Below are positions 12,004 through 23,060 of a stretch of DNA of 64,000 bases, piece after piece. Numbering within the stretch: the first letter of the stretch is position 1; each line of letters starts with the position of its first letter. Source of the stretch: Capsicum annuum (lineage: Eukaryota; Streptophyta; Magnoliopsida; Solanales; Solanaceae); the NCBI RefSeq assembly GCF_002878395.1, contig NC_061115.1:157965160-158029159 (forward strand), read 5' to 3'. The position numbers and the translations under genes were made by a program. A model generated the notes under the pieces. That model did no database searches, had not been told where the DNA came from, and saw only the letters and a program-made list of their open reading frames with translations.

Positions 12004-14409
12004 AGACTTTATTTGTCCTCGAGCAACATTATCCCTATATTATGAGAATGTGTGACCTCATTCTATCAATCGATGATCATGATCACTTAACTTGAGTGCC
12101 ATCACTAACAACATTTCACACACAGATAAATAAGTTTCTAACCACTCCCCTCATTATAAAGTAGAATAGCGAAGGATGCAATAGACTTTGGTGAGCAACC
12201 ATGTAACAACTACTAACACTTTAAAAATGACTTGTATGCTATACCCTCATTTACCTCATTGTGCGGGAGATGACAAAATCACCTACCTAAACTAGTTTAC
12301 ATACCTCTTCACGAGAAAGAAAAATTTCACACACCTAGTTACTAATCATGTAATAAGGAACTTTAAGTGCAAGCCCTCACTCTCTCAAGAAGTTCTCCAT
12401 GTTAACAAGCAACATACCATAGGCTTGCCCCAATTTTCAATCGCCACTACAAAGAAGGTAAGCAGTTAGAGATCTCAAAGAATTTTCTAAGCTTGTAATG
12501 TAGGGTTGGGGTAGGGTAGGATATCATTTTGGAAACAACATGACTACACCCTTCCTTGAACTTCTACATCAGATTTTTCAAAGTTCTTTCTTTTTCTTTA
12601 TAACTATGGGCCACTCTCCTTGCTTTCTTTCTTTTACCATGCCTAATTTTTGCTTTCTTTGATCACTCAACTTCTTTTATCTCATTTTTTTACAATGTTT
12701 AAGATATCCTTTATTTGTTGGGTCTTTTCCTCTTCTATTTGCTTCTTTGTAAAACTTAGGCACATAAGGCATACGCTAACTCTTTGTGGCACCATACTTT
12801 CTTCCTTCAATTTTTCCACCCCCAACTTAGGTTTTTTTGTCTCAAATTACATTCTAAAGTTCAAGAAGGTTATGGTTCAAAAAAGGGATAAAAAGAATGG
12901 TTCATGGCTTGTAATGTGTGTGCCAAAGAAAGGTCCAAAGGCTCAAAGTGGGTACAGGGATTACACTTATGCAAGGGTAGGCTTTTTAGGCTTAAAGTGG
13001 GTACAAAAATCACAAAGATGACCTAAGATCATTTATCCAACCAAGTATAATATAAATTAGCTATAAAATACTAGAGGGGAAAATTCTAGATAACACAAGT
13101 ACATAAGAGATGGAGACAATCAACCTTACATACATGGCATGCGAGTACCGTCAAGAGGGTTTAATCATTCTACCCGCTCGAGATAAAGATGGGGTATTTA
13201 TTATCTTTCCAAAGTCAACTCTCAGAGTCATAAAAAGAAGGAAAATATCATTACAAAGTTGCTCACGTCCATACCTTTAAATTTTGTAAAAAATTTTGGA
13301 TGAATAGGGTTGTTTGCCTTTATATCTGCACCATGCATAATTTGATAATTATGGCAACAACTCAACCCATAGTCTCACATAGTGAATCCTAGTGCGATCT
13401 AACTACCCATGGTTACTCAGACTTCACCAATGGATATGGATGTGATCCCAAATTATCAATGCTACAGGTACTCAAACTTTCCTTGCATTTTATAGCTTCA
13501 ATGCCATGGGTACTCAGACTTCCTCTGCACCTACAGATAGAAATCCAATCACGATGGCAAGACTCATCTAGTGTAATTCAAACTAAAATGGCCAACTAAC
13601 AAAAATAAATAACTAGTCTATGCAAATGTAGGCACTATCAGAGTGCCTGAATATTTCAACTCAAATAAAAATAAAGGTAAGGATTATCCAAAAGTCCAAA
13701 GAAGTATGCAGAAATATCAATAATACAGGCCCAAATGTCATAAATAAGGAAACACTTCCAAGTAATGAGGTAGGAGTGTCCCCACTGCATAAATAATTAA
13801 GGGTAAAAGAGATGAGGGTGCTCCTTGAGACTCCATCAGGGACTGCCTTTATTTTTAGACTCTGCACCACCATCTATTCTAAGATCAAACCAGTCTTATA
13901 TGTAAGAACTTGAGTAGGGGTGTAAGGAGTATAGGGTTGTAGTCACTGAATCAGCTAGCTTCACTATCCGTGATTGCGACCATTTAATTTGGATTGTAGA
14001 CAAGCGAGTAACTGCGATCGCGGATGGGACTGTGGTCGCGATAATTGAGGGCATAATTTCTCCCTTATTTCTCTTTCATTCAACTTTTCTGCTCATTTGG
14101 TGCCTATTTGCCCACTGATAGATCTTTAACTCAAATCTTTGTACAGTCTTCTCTTTCCAAACTTATGCCCAGCACTCTATAGCATCACACCTGCATGATT
14201 TATTCATATGCAAAATCTAACATTCATACTAGGAAAATATGATAAAAAGGATACGAGTGGTCCCGTGGTATTTGTGGGTTGACTCCCACACAACGTCGTA
14301 GTTAATGTCATGGCACAATGTTGGCATTCATCAACTCATCAAAAAGGTCCACAGGACCCCACTAATCAAATTCCCCTTCATCAATGAACCTTTTAATAAT
14401 GCCTTCCAC
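12004..14409 (-). other. Non-coding 3' interior of element B
   Basis: About 2.4 kb with no coding domain in any frame. The stretch is homologous, in inverted orientation, to the 3' untranslated part of element A (about 23500-25080). Shared segments include the text around GTAGGGTTGGGGTAGGG and three spaced copies of a motif resembling GGGAAGTCTGAGTACCCATGG at about 13404, 13464 and 13503. A CG-palindrome cluster lies at about 13965-14045. The region holds the 3' end of the element transcript. Confidence 0.7.
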
Positions 14410-15589
14410 TTATTTCTTCTTTTTTTTAATTAGACTTTGGGATATCCTCTCTGTTAATTTGGTGTTGGGCATTTTCCCCCCAAATTCCTCTGTCAAGTGC
14501 TCCTTCTTTGGCTTTTTATCCACTGTATGCATTGCTAAAATTTGATCATCGATTTGAAGATTTGTGGTTTTTCCACTAGTGGAGTCACCCTTAGGCTTAG
14601 CATCAAGACGCGTGGAGATTTGTCCCATTTGATTCTCTAATTCCTTTATGGAAGCCGAATGGGAGGCTATCTTTTTAGAAAGTGAAATAAAATTAATTCT
14701 TACTTCACAAACCTATTCGTCCATTCGTTCAACCTTATCAAAATCCTTGTAAGGATATCATATGTTCCACCTCTGTCGGTATCCATGATGTATTTAGTTA
14801 GTAGTTTAAGTTGAGCAAGGATCTTTGACAAGATTAGGTCTTGATTCTCTTCCCACTACCTTTGGTATTCATTAGTCATGGGTTTAGTTAAAGGGCTATT
14901 TGAGATGTGGATGTCTTGAGTGTGACCTTCTCGATTATGGTTAGTCACTTCTCTCAACAATTTTGTAGCTGCATAAAAGTGCAAGTAAAAAGAGGACCTT
15001 CCGCCACATTGTTTACCACCGATTGGTTCAAAGGATCTAGCCTCCAATAGAATATTTGGAGGAGTGCCTTCCCTAGAATCTCGTAGTTTGGGCATTTGGC
15101 CAATGTTCTATGGAATCTCTCCCATACTTCATGTAGGGGCTCACCGTTCTTTTACCTAAAATTTATAATTTCATCTCTTGAGTCACACACCTTTGATAGA
15201 TAGGAGTATTTGTCTAAAAACACCTTTGTGAGATCATTCCATGATGTAAGTAAAGTCGAAGGAAGTGTACGGAGCCATAATAATGCTTTAACCGTTAGTG
15301 AGAATTGAAAGAGACGAAGCCGATAGGCTTCTTGAGCACTAAGGGAAATGTTGAATAGAGTACAAACTTCCAAAAATTTTCTCAAGTGAACATATGGATC
15401 TTCATGGTATTGGCCTCTGTATAGACCCTTTACTTGTAACACATGAAGCGTGGCACTAGACACATGAAAAGTCCTGTTCCTACGGTGAGGTAGGGTATGA
15501 TTTTCATCCAAATAATACCCATCATTCAAGTAATTTTCTCCATGAACGGATGCAACACCCGACTCCACAGAGTTTGTGACTTCACTCAT
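14410..15589 (-). pseudogene. Element B gag (Athila type)
   Basis: The minus strand opens at 15587-15589 with ATG (MSEVTNSVESGVAS) and keeps a frame of 145 codons containing the gag core: LHVLQVKGLYRGQYHEDP, VHLRKFLEVC, YRLRLFQFSLTVKALLWL, LTSWNDLTKVFLDKY. These are the conserved blocks of the retrotransposon gag family in Athila-like elements. Frameshifts or stops then break the frame. Later pieces at 14856-15095 (with PPNILLEARSF and FYAATKLLREV) and 14410-14628 (Lys-rich) are the matrix/spacer tail. Gag would form the particle. It starts about 120 bases inside the primer site, as expected for the first gene. Confidence 0.85.
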
Positions 15590-15708
15590 TATTTCGTTTT
15601 ATGCTAAGTTTACCTATAAAAGATCCAAAACACCAAAGGAAATAAAATATGACACTCCAGATATTCCTAAGTAACAATCACACTGCAAAAGCAAAATCTA
15701 TATTTCAC

Positions 15709-15726
15709 TCCCCTGCAACGGTGCCA
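15709..15726 (-). other. Primer-binding site of element B
   Basis: Minus strand TGGCACCGTTGCAGGGGA, two mismatches from TGGCGCCGTTGCCGGGGA, the complement of the 3' end of Asp tRNA used by Athila-like elements. It lies three bases inside the 5' LTR border at 15730. Confidence 0.85.
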
Positions 15727-15729
15727 TTT

Positions 15730-17161
15730 TGATAACGCTTAACTCACTCCCATATTTGAGGGGTGAGGCAGTCATTGTCAAGTAACCCAATATAAATTGG
15801 GATTGAATTTCAAGGAGTGAATTCTATAGACTTCCAACCTATGGGTACTCAAGTTACTATAAGATTACCCGAAATGCTAATGGAAATAACATGTATAAGA
15901 AAATAGGGAGGATTTATTGAAAATTCTTCACACAAACTTGAACCAGTATGGAGTTAATGCTATTTTTTGTCTAAATTTAAGGTTTGGAGGAATCTTGGGA
16001 TTATGTCTCCTTAGAGGTAACGTATGTGGGATAATGTTGGTTTATCAGGGGATTTAGTTATTAAGTAATAAATAGGCTGGGTTAGATGTCACTGAGGTCA
16101 ATCTTTTGATAAAACCATAACGATTTCACTCATTGGCTCTCTCGAGCACCTAAGAAGTGTAGAGTTTATGTAGCCACCCAAAACCTCAACTAAGCATACC
16201 TATTTCTAGGATGATGCTCTCGACATGATTTACACTTCCTAAACTCTTATTTTTAAGATTGCAAAGGGTAGTAAACCACAGACTTAGTTGTTCACCATTG
16301 CCTTGTACCCCAATAACCCTCTTTTAAGGATGTTATGGGTTACCTAATATTCACCTAAGTCCCTCTTTCGAGGATGACAAAGGGATTCTAGAGCTTGGAG
16401 CTTTCACCCATCAAACCCATTTGGAAATTTGAGTTTTCACCTATCAAATCCCAACTCATAAGCTCAAGCAATGGTGAAATCCATACTCAACAACTAAAAT
16501 TCATGCAAACACAACAATACCCACACACAATTACACACTAATTCAATATAATCCCAAGACTAAATTATTTAGCTACTCATGAAGAAATAAAGAAAGATAT
16601 ACCATGTGGGTCAACCAAAGCATTCATTCTTCAACAAGAAACTAAGAAATTTGAGTCTCCAAAGTTGATTACATACTTGCCCAATTAGGGTTTCAAGCTT
16701 AGAATTCAAAACTATATTAAGAGACAATCCATCTCCCAAAGAAGAAAGGGTTTTTCCTTATATATGATTTGGGATTCATCCATGACATTTTACAATTCTG
16801 CCTTTGGGACAGTTCCCACTGATCCTTAATCGCATGTATTTAACTGTGACCGTGCCTGCGTGACCGCGGTTAGATTCCATGATCGTATTTATTTGACCAT
16901 CTTGACTGTCCGCGACCATAGCTAGAGGACTGTGATTGCGGTATCTCGGGCTGATGCAATCCAGGTCTTCATTTGCACTTTTTTGTGCTTTCTCTTTATT
17001 ATTTTCAGCTACAATCTATATCTTTTGATGTCCTTAGCTTTTTACCTGCATCGAGTGGATATTTGTGTATCTAACCACAAGTTAGTCTCATTTATTCATT
17101 TAAATCAAGGCATTGTGCATGAATAATGAGTATGAATAAGTGGTAAAAACACCACTCATCA
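15730..17161 (-). repeat. 5' LTR of element B
   Basis: Partner of 10556-11989, with matching termini TGATAACGCT and CACTCATCA. Contains the same degenerate CG-palindrome cluster at about 16830-16950, some 220-350 bases from the LTR start on the element strand. Confidence 0.9.
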
Positions 17162-18429
17162 ATGAAAAGGATCTGAACCTCAGTTACCACGATCACAGTC
17201 TGAGGGTCGCGATCATGACAAGTCAAGTTTGATCAACTATCGGTGATTATGATTGTCTTACGGCGGTCACGGTACCGTAATATCAGGCAAGCTATAACGA
17301 TCTCGGCTTAGCTGGTTTATACCTAGAGGCAATTATGTAATTTTTTATTGCCGGCCCCAAATCCCACATACAGCAAAAACATTTTCTTATTTGGCATTCT
17401 CAACTTTGAAAATTGAATTTGGAGACTTTGTAACCCTACAAATTTGGGCAAGAATATTGTGTTTAAATTTCCAATTTGAGTTTAGTGCAATTGAAGTTAT
17501 ATTGAAGAATCTTCTTACTTTTAATTTCCATGGAAGCATGGAATGATCCTTTTAGTGTATCGCTTTTCCCTAACTTCATGAGTAGCTAAACATCTATCTT
17601 GGGATTACATTGAAATAGGATGCAAATATGTGTGGCTTGTGATTTATTAGTGTATATTCTTGGTTATTGATGATGGGTTTCACTAATGCTTGCTCTATTT
17701 AGTTGGGATTTTTGGGTGAACACTCCAAATTCCCAAAATAAATTTGTGGGCAAAAACCCTAAATTTTCAAAAGCTTAAATCATCCTTGAAAGAGGGATGC
17801 GAGTGTAGTTTTGGATCCTATATCATCCTTGAAAGAGGGATATGAGCACCAAGGTAATAGTGAATAATAATTAGATGTGGTTCTCTTTTCACTATCTTAG
17901 AAATAGGGGAAGATTGAGAATTATCTAGGTTTTGGGCATCTTACTAGAAATAGGGATGCCCAATTAAGGTATTTGGTGGGTTTACTTGCCACATCCATGA
18001 GGTATCCAAAAGGATCCATGGGTGATAATCTTAAGGTATGGTTGAATAATTAGCCTCAAGAACTCCTAACCTAGCCTATTTATGTAGTTGATGACTAGAA
18101 TTTGCATTCAATTGTCATGAATCCACTCATTATTTACCTATAGGAATACTTAACCCTAAGACTTGTCTCATATTGAAATATTATTCACAATTGTTACCTT
18201 TAATTTCTATTTTGAATAGACTTTGGTAAACAACTCTACAAAACCATACCCTAAATTTTAATTCATGCATTTAATTTCGTTTGCACTGCGGGCATATACT
18301 TAGACACTGTCAACACCTATAGGGTATTAAGACTAGATTCAGTCCTCAAGAATTTGACCTCAACATGAGTTGAGCTTTACTGCCAATGATTGTCCGATAT
18401 CAAAACTATAGTGTAGGTGAGTGTGATTA
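17162..18429 (+). repeat. 5' LTR of element A, second part
   Basis: Resumes the LTR interrupted by B and aligns to the right LTR of A from about 25280, skipping its C-rich insertion. Ends GTGTGATTA. The motif at 17186-17199, ACCACGATCACAGT, is the decayed form of the perfect palindrome at 25303-25316. Confidence 0.85.
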
Positions 18430-18432
18430 AAA

Positions 18433-18450
18433 TGACATTGTTGTTGGGGA
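18433..18450 (+). other. Primer-binding site of element A
   Basis: TGACATTGTTGTTGGGGA, a decayed version of TGGCGCCGTTGCCGGGGA (Asp-tRNA type), three bases after the LTR end. Most changes are C to T or G to A. Confidence 0.75.
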
Positions 18451-18574
18451 GTGAGACTTAGTTTTCACTTATGCGGTGTTGATTGTACCTTTTGGTATAC
18501 CTGTGGTGGTTTTGATTTACTTTGTTTGTTATTTTTGCCTCTTTTTAGGTGATTTTAATTATATCCACGATACC

Positions 18575-19960
18575 ATGAGTGACTATGCAAGTAATGTCGG
18601 GACCTTTGATAGGCCACTTGATAATGAGGAGCAACTCCATAATACTGGATGTACAAGTGCTATCCATATCCTACCTAATCAAGGGAATAGGGTATTCCAC
18701 ATCACGAGTATTATGTTTCATATGCTTCAAATAAAAGTTCTATTTGGGGGGAAATCTCATGAAGACGCGAACTTGCACTTGAATAATTTTATGGAAGTTT
18801 GTGCCCCCTTCAACATTGCTCATATCTTACATGAATCTATCTAATTATGCCTCTTTTCATTTACTTTAATGGGTGAGGCGGTATTGTGGCTATGATCTCT
18901 TTCCACTGGTAAATCACATCATGGGATAAACTTACTGTTGCATTCTTAGACCAATACTTCCCACTATCCAAGATGTTGAAATTGCGTGACAAAATCACTA
19001 ATTTTCATTAATTGTATGGAGAACCTCTATATGAGGTATGAGAGTGATTTAATAGAAAGCACATGCAATATCCCAACCACGAGGTCCTAGAGAATATGCT
19101 TCTCCAAATTTTCTACCGGGCTTTGGATCAACTAAAAAAACCCTAGTGGATAATGCGGTAGAGGTTCACTTGTGAAGTTGTATTATAATGTGGCTAAAAA
19201 CTTGCTTGAGAAAGTCACAAAGAAAAATCGAGGATGGCCTACCCGAGACACTATGGTAGCTAAAGGGTCTCCTACCACGTCTTATGTTGATAAAGAGCAA
19301 AGGAAGAGAGATGAAGAGAAGGAGGAAAACATGGAAAAAATAATGACACAATTGGAGTTGCTAACAAAATATGTGATGGGAGCACCCACAAAATGGTAAT
19401 GTCATGGCATCTAAGGGCTATGATGAAGAAGAAGCCAAAAGGCTAGATAAAGAAATTTGATATTTAGCTAACTATCCGGTGGCCCGGCCTATCAAAGGTA
19501 AGTGGGAACCAAGGTTGGACTGATCATGAAAGAGAATAGGATTTGTGTGATAGGGATAGAGATCATGATTAGAGAGACAAGGAAAGGGAGTATGATTGGT
19601 ATGTGACTCCCCATGATCGAGTAAAGGGCAAAGAGTCCAATTCCATTGATTCTGAAAAATTTAAGACCGAGGATGTGTTAGCAAGGATCTTGATGAGAGT
19701 GGAGGGAACAGACAAGATGGTCTGAGAGAAGAAAAGTGAATTTTCACAAATCAACCAAATGACTGTATCACACTCTGCCTCAATCAAGAAAGTAGAGACT
19801 CAAATTGACCAAATCTCCTCTCAACTTAATGCTAGGCAAAAAAGAGGCCTTCCTAGTGATACCATTGTGCACCCAAAAAATGATTCCCAAGTATTGGTGA
19901 TCTTGTCTAGGATTGGTAAAGCTATCGGTGATCTTGTGGTAGAAGTTTAAATAGAGACCA
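18575..19960 (+). pseudogene. Element A gag (Athila type)
   Basis: The ATG at 18575 opens MSDYASNVGTFDRP. The gag core follows: FHITSIMFHMLQIKVLFGGK, HEDANLHLNNFMEVC, then after a TAA, CLFSFTLMGEAVLWL. Further pieces are at 19172-19399 (YYNVAKNLLEKVTKK, then an acidic/basic coiled-coil-like segment) and, in another frame, 19759-19950 (IKKVETQIDQISSQLNARQK). The order matches the gag of element B. Multiple stops and at least one frameshift make it non-functional. It begins about 125 bases after the primer site. Confidence 0.8.
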
Positions 19961-20094
19961 TTGTTGAACAAACCAATGTGAATAAGAAGCTTATGGTTGA
20001 TTCAAATTAGAAAGCTTCGAAGTGTCAAGAAGGGAATAAAAAAGAATCGATGCTAAGTAAAGAAGTGGTTGATAAGGAGAGTGATCCTAAGATA

Positions 20095-20870
20095 GTTGAG
20101 AATGATGAACCGTAAAGTGATCCATTGTCTACTATTAAGGTTCCTCCCCCACTTCCTCAAAGGCTTAAAAATAAGGAAGATAATGCCAAATTCAAGACAT
20201 TCTTTGCTAAGCTTAGCAATCTATCAATTAATATACCGTTACTAAAGGTCATTCAAGATATTTTGGGATATTCTAAGCTTATGTCAAAGAAACGTCTTGT
20301 TGATGGTAAAACTATAGAAATTACTCTTGGTGTAACGATATCATGAATAATACTATAAAGGAGAAGAAAAAGGATCCTGGGGTCTTTACAATCCCTTGCA
20401 TCATAAGGTCATACAAGTTTGAGAAAGACTTGTGTGACCTTGGTGCAAACATTAATCTCACGCCCTATGCAATCTATCGGAAGCTCGAGTTGGGAACTCC
20501 TACTCCAACAAAAATATGGCTATTGATGAAGGATTAATATATCAAAAGAGAAATTGGAGTTTTGTTGGATGTTTTAGTGAAGATGGATCGCTTTATTCTT
20601 CTGACGGACTTCGTTGTGCTTGATTGTGAAATTGACCAACAGATACCTATTATTCTTGGTTGACCTTTACTTATAATTGAAAGAGCTATTGTTGATATGA
20701 ATTTAGGAGAAATGAAATTTTGGGTCCAAGATGACGAAGTGTCCTTTCAAGTATTCAAGATTGAGAAACAACCCATGGAGTTACAAGTAGTGTCCATTAT
20801 TGATGTTGAGGACACGGAGGTGAATGATGGGTCCTTTGAGGATCCAACTTAAAAATATGAAGAACATCAT
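20095..20870 (+). pseudogene. Element A gag tail and aspartic protease
   Basis: 20125-20346 encodes VPPPLPQRLKNKED, AKFKTFFAKLSNLSINIPLL and YSKLMSKKRL, the spacer that precedes protease in Athila-like polyproteins. After a frame change, 20343-20537 encodes DPGVFTIPCIIRSYKFEKDL and CDLGANINLTPYAIYRKLELG, where CDLGA (20433-20447) is the active-site loop of this protease type. The same region continues past a stop as LVKMDRFILLTDFVVLDCE, then IPIILG, then VDMNLGEMKFWV to about 20850. Instead of reverse transcriptase, the reading then ends and untranslated spacer begins. Confidence 0.8.
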
Positions 20871-21940
20871 GCCGCGACAATAAATTAGGTGCTAGGTGGG
20901 AGGCAACTCACCAATGCCATGAAAGTTGTCCGTATCCTTTGTTTTTGATTAAGTAGAGTAGATTTTATTTTTGTTTGTGATTGATTCATGAAATTGAGGT
21001 GCTAGAAGGTGTTTTGAATGAGGTTGAATAGGTTAAAGTGTGAAACATTTTTTCGATGGACTGAGCAGGGGAAAATAGAGGACTAAAAATGGCCTCAGTT
21101 ACTGCGATCATGACACCTGTGCTACCGCGATCACGGTAGCCGCTTGACCGCAATCGCTGTCATGACTAGTTAAAAAACTAGTCGAATTACCATCTCCCCC
21201 TCACATTTCCCATTTAAATTTCTCTCAAATTGCACTCAATTGTGAGCTTGTTTTGGGAATCCAAACTTGTTTAAGCACCCCCAGTTGCATCCTTAATCTA
21301 GTATGTAGTTCAATCTCCCCTTTTATGTCTTTGTGTAGGCCGTAGAACTCATGCCCTAAGAATGGACTAAAATGGTACATTCAATTGCTAAATCTTTTTT
21401 TGAATGTGTTTATTTGTGTGGTTAGTTGTTGTAATTAGTGTGTACACAAATGAGGAAGTTTTGAGTACCCAAAATTTGTTCAAAATTGGTAGAAATAGTG
21501 TGTGCACACTAAGTGCTCAATTAAATGCCCAAACGAATTCAATGTTAGTTTTCTTTGTTCCAAGGGCATAATCAAGCACTTAGAGGCTAAGATTCATGCG
21601 CTTAAGGTTACTTTTTGATTTGAAACACAATTTGGCAATGAAATTGGGTGATATGAGTTTTGAACATTTTGGTCTGATCTTGCCTTAGATACGACGATTG
21701 CGGTCATTAAACCATAATTGCGGCTCCGTGGTCCGCAATCACTATATATGAGAGTGATTTGTAGCATTGACCAAAATTCCCGCAATTCCAATTCTTGCCC
21801 AAAACCACAAACAAACCATGCCATGAGCTTAATTGGACAACACAGTGTAGTTTTTGCATAAAAATGTTCATGATGAGTGTTGTTGTATTTTTATTAGGTT
21901 TTTAAGTCTCAGCATGGAATAATATTATCGAATTCAGTTC
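20871..21940 (+). other. Spacer of element A with CG-palindrome clusters
   Basis: No coding domain. This is where reverse transcriptase and integrase would be in a complete element. Two clusters of degenerate palindromes related to ACCGCGATCGCGGT are seen, at about 21109-21170 and 21686-21745. Confidence 0.65.
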
Positions 21941-23060
21941 ATGGCTCCAGAATTCCATAATCAATATTATGCCGAACTCCCTAAAACCAAATTTCTCTCG
22001 GAGAGAGGCATTTGTTTTGATAAGGTGCCAAAAAAGCCCCCGACATTCCATGCCCGCTTGGTAGCCACCAGGTGGAATTGTTTTGCCTCAGATCTTTGAT
22101 GAGAAAATGAGCATTGGGTATGGGAATTCTATTCTAACCTTAGTGTAGTATATTTCTTCAAACTAGTTGTGCGAATTTGGGGGAAGAATGTACACTTTGG
22201 AGCCGAACAAATTAATGATTTCTATGGGTTGTTGGATGAAGATATTGGCCGATTTGAGGCGAAGGGGTGTGCACTGGGGAGTTACATGGCTGAGAAGTTG
22301 TGCCCTGGCAGGGTGGTTCCTTGGGCGACCACCAAGAGAGGTATATCAATGAATGATTTCACAATAGAGGTAAGGATATGAATAAACATCATTTGTAGCC
22401 GAGTTTTTCTATGCACATATATGACTGCTATTCAAGATATGAGAGACCGAATGGTTGCTTGTATACTAGACAACATTCCTTCGAATGTTGGTCATCTTAT
22501 GATCTAGTCTCTCTGACATAAAGCATTTCAAGATCCACGGTAGTATACTCCTTTTATTCCCTTCTTTGATTACTGAGCTATGCAAGAGAGTCGAGGTTAA
22601 GGAGTACCCTGGAGACACTTGGGTGTGACCAACCACCCCCATTTATCTTCTCAATATTTGGAGTGAGGGAGAACCAGCAAGAATAGGAAGATTGACTTGG
22701 GCAATTCAACACGTGAGGATACAAACTCATGTAGTCCATCTACAACAAGGCCAATTAATGAGATCTCTGTCGAGATGAGAGCTATTAAGGAGCTATTTTC
22801 CAAGCTTCCACAAGGTCCAGGAGAGTCTTCCACTACCCGTCATTCCTATGTTTCTCGGTCCTATTATGAAAAGTACCTAAATGATCAAAGGACGCATAGG
22901 CCCACTATTTCTAGACTTGAGAGGGCCTAATCATCTATGGTAGATTCTCAATGGGGGCTCAGGGAGTCATATGAGAAGATGAATAAGAGGGGGAAGAAGA
23001 TAGACAAGTTTTTCACCAAGATTTGGAAGGGGGTGAAGGGCTTTGAAAGGTCCTGAAACC
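21941..23060 (+). pseudogene. Putative plant transposon protein (Transposase_32-like) ORF of element A
   Basis: The ATG at 21941 opens MAPEFHNQYYAELPKTKFLS, then ERGICFDKVPKK and FHARLVATRWNCF. Two consecutive TGA codons follow, and the same frame continues HWVWEFYSNL, FKLVVRIWGKNVHFGAEQIN, DFYGLLDED to 22381. The combination of an FxxARLVxxRW-type block, a WEFYxNL block and a VRxxxVxFxxEQIN-type block resembles the family named putative plant transposon protein, often found in Athila-like and non-autonomous elements. Its function is unknown. A later piece at 22697-22930 (serine/threonine-rich, then EKYLNDQRTHRP) and a basic segment to about 23060 are probably its C-terminal part. The family assignment is from memory of its motif pattern. 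Confidence 0.6.

Larger units (their letters stand above)
10556..17161 (-). mobile_element. Element B: short Athila-like element, gag only
   Basis: A complete-ended minus-strand element of 6.6 kb with two 1.43-kb LTRs, an Asp-tRNA type primer site and a polypurine tract. The only coding remnant is gag. No protease, reverse transcriptase, RNase H or integrase is visible in the 3.7-kb interior, so it is a non-autonomous derivative. Its LTR ends (TGATGAGT to GCGTTATCA on its own strand), primer site, polypurine tract and 3' part all resemble element A, so A and B are relatives of different families. Flanking 5-mers CTGAG and ATGAA are only partly alike, so the target duplication has decayed or the border is off by a few bases. 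Confidence 0.85.

Noticed and set aside
12650..13021. Open frame of 123 codons on the plus strand
   Set aside because: Runs against the strand of element B, in its non-coding 3' part, with no domain and low-complexity Ser/Phe/Leu. Considered chance.
10550..17166. Target duplication of element B as CTGAG/ATGAA
   Set aside because: Only three of five bases agree, so I do not claim it. LTR ends and primer site carry the call.
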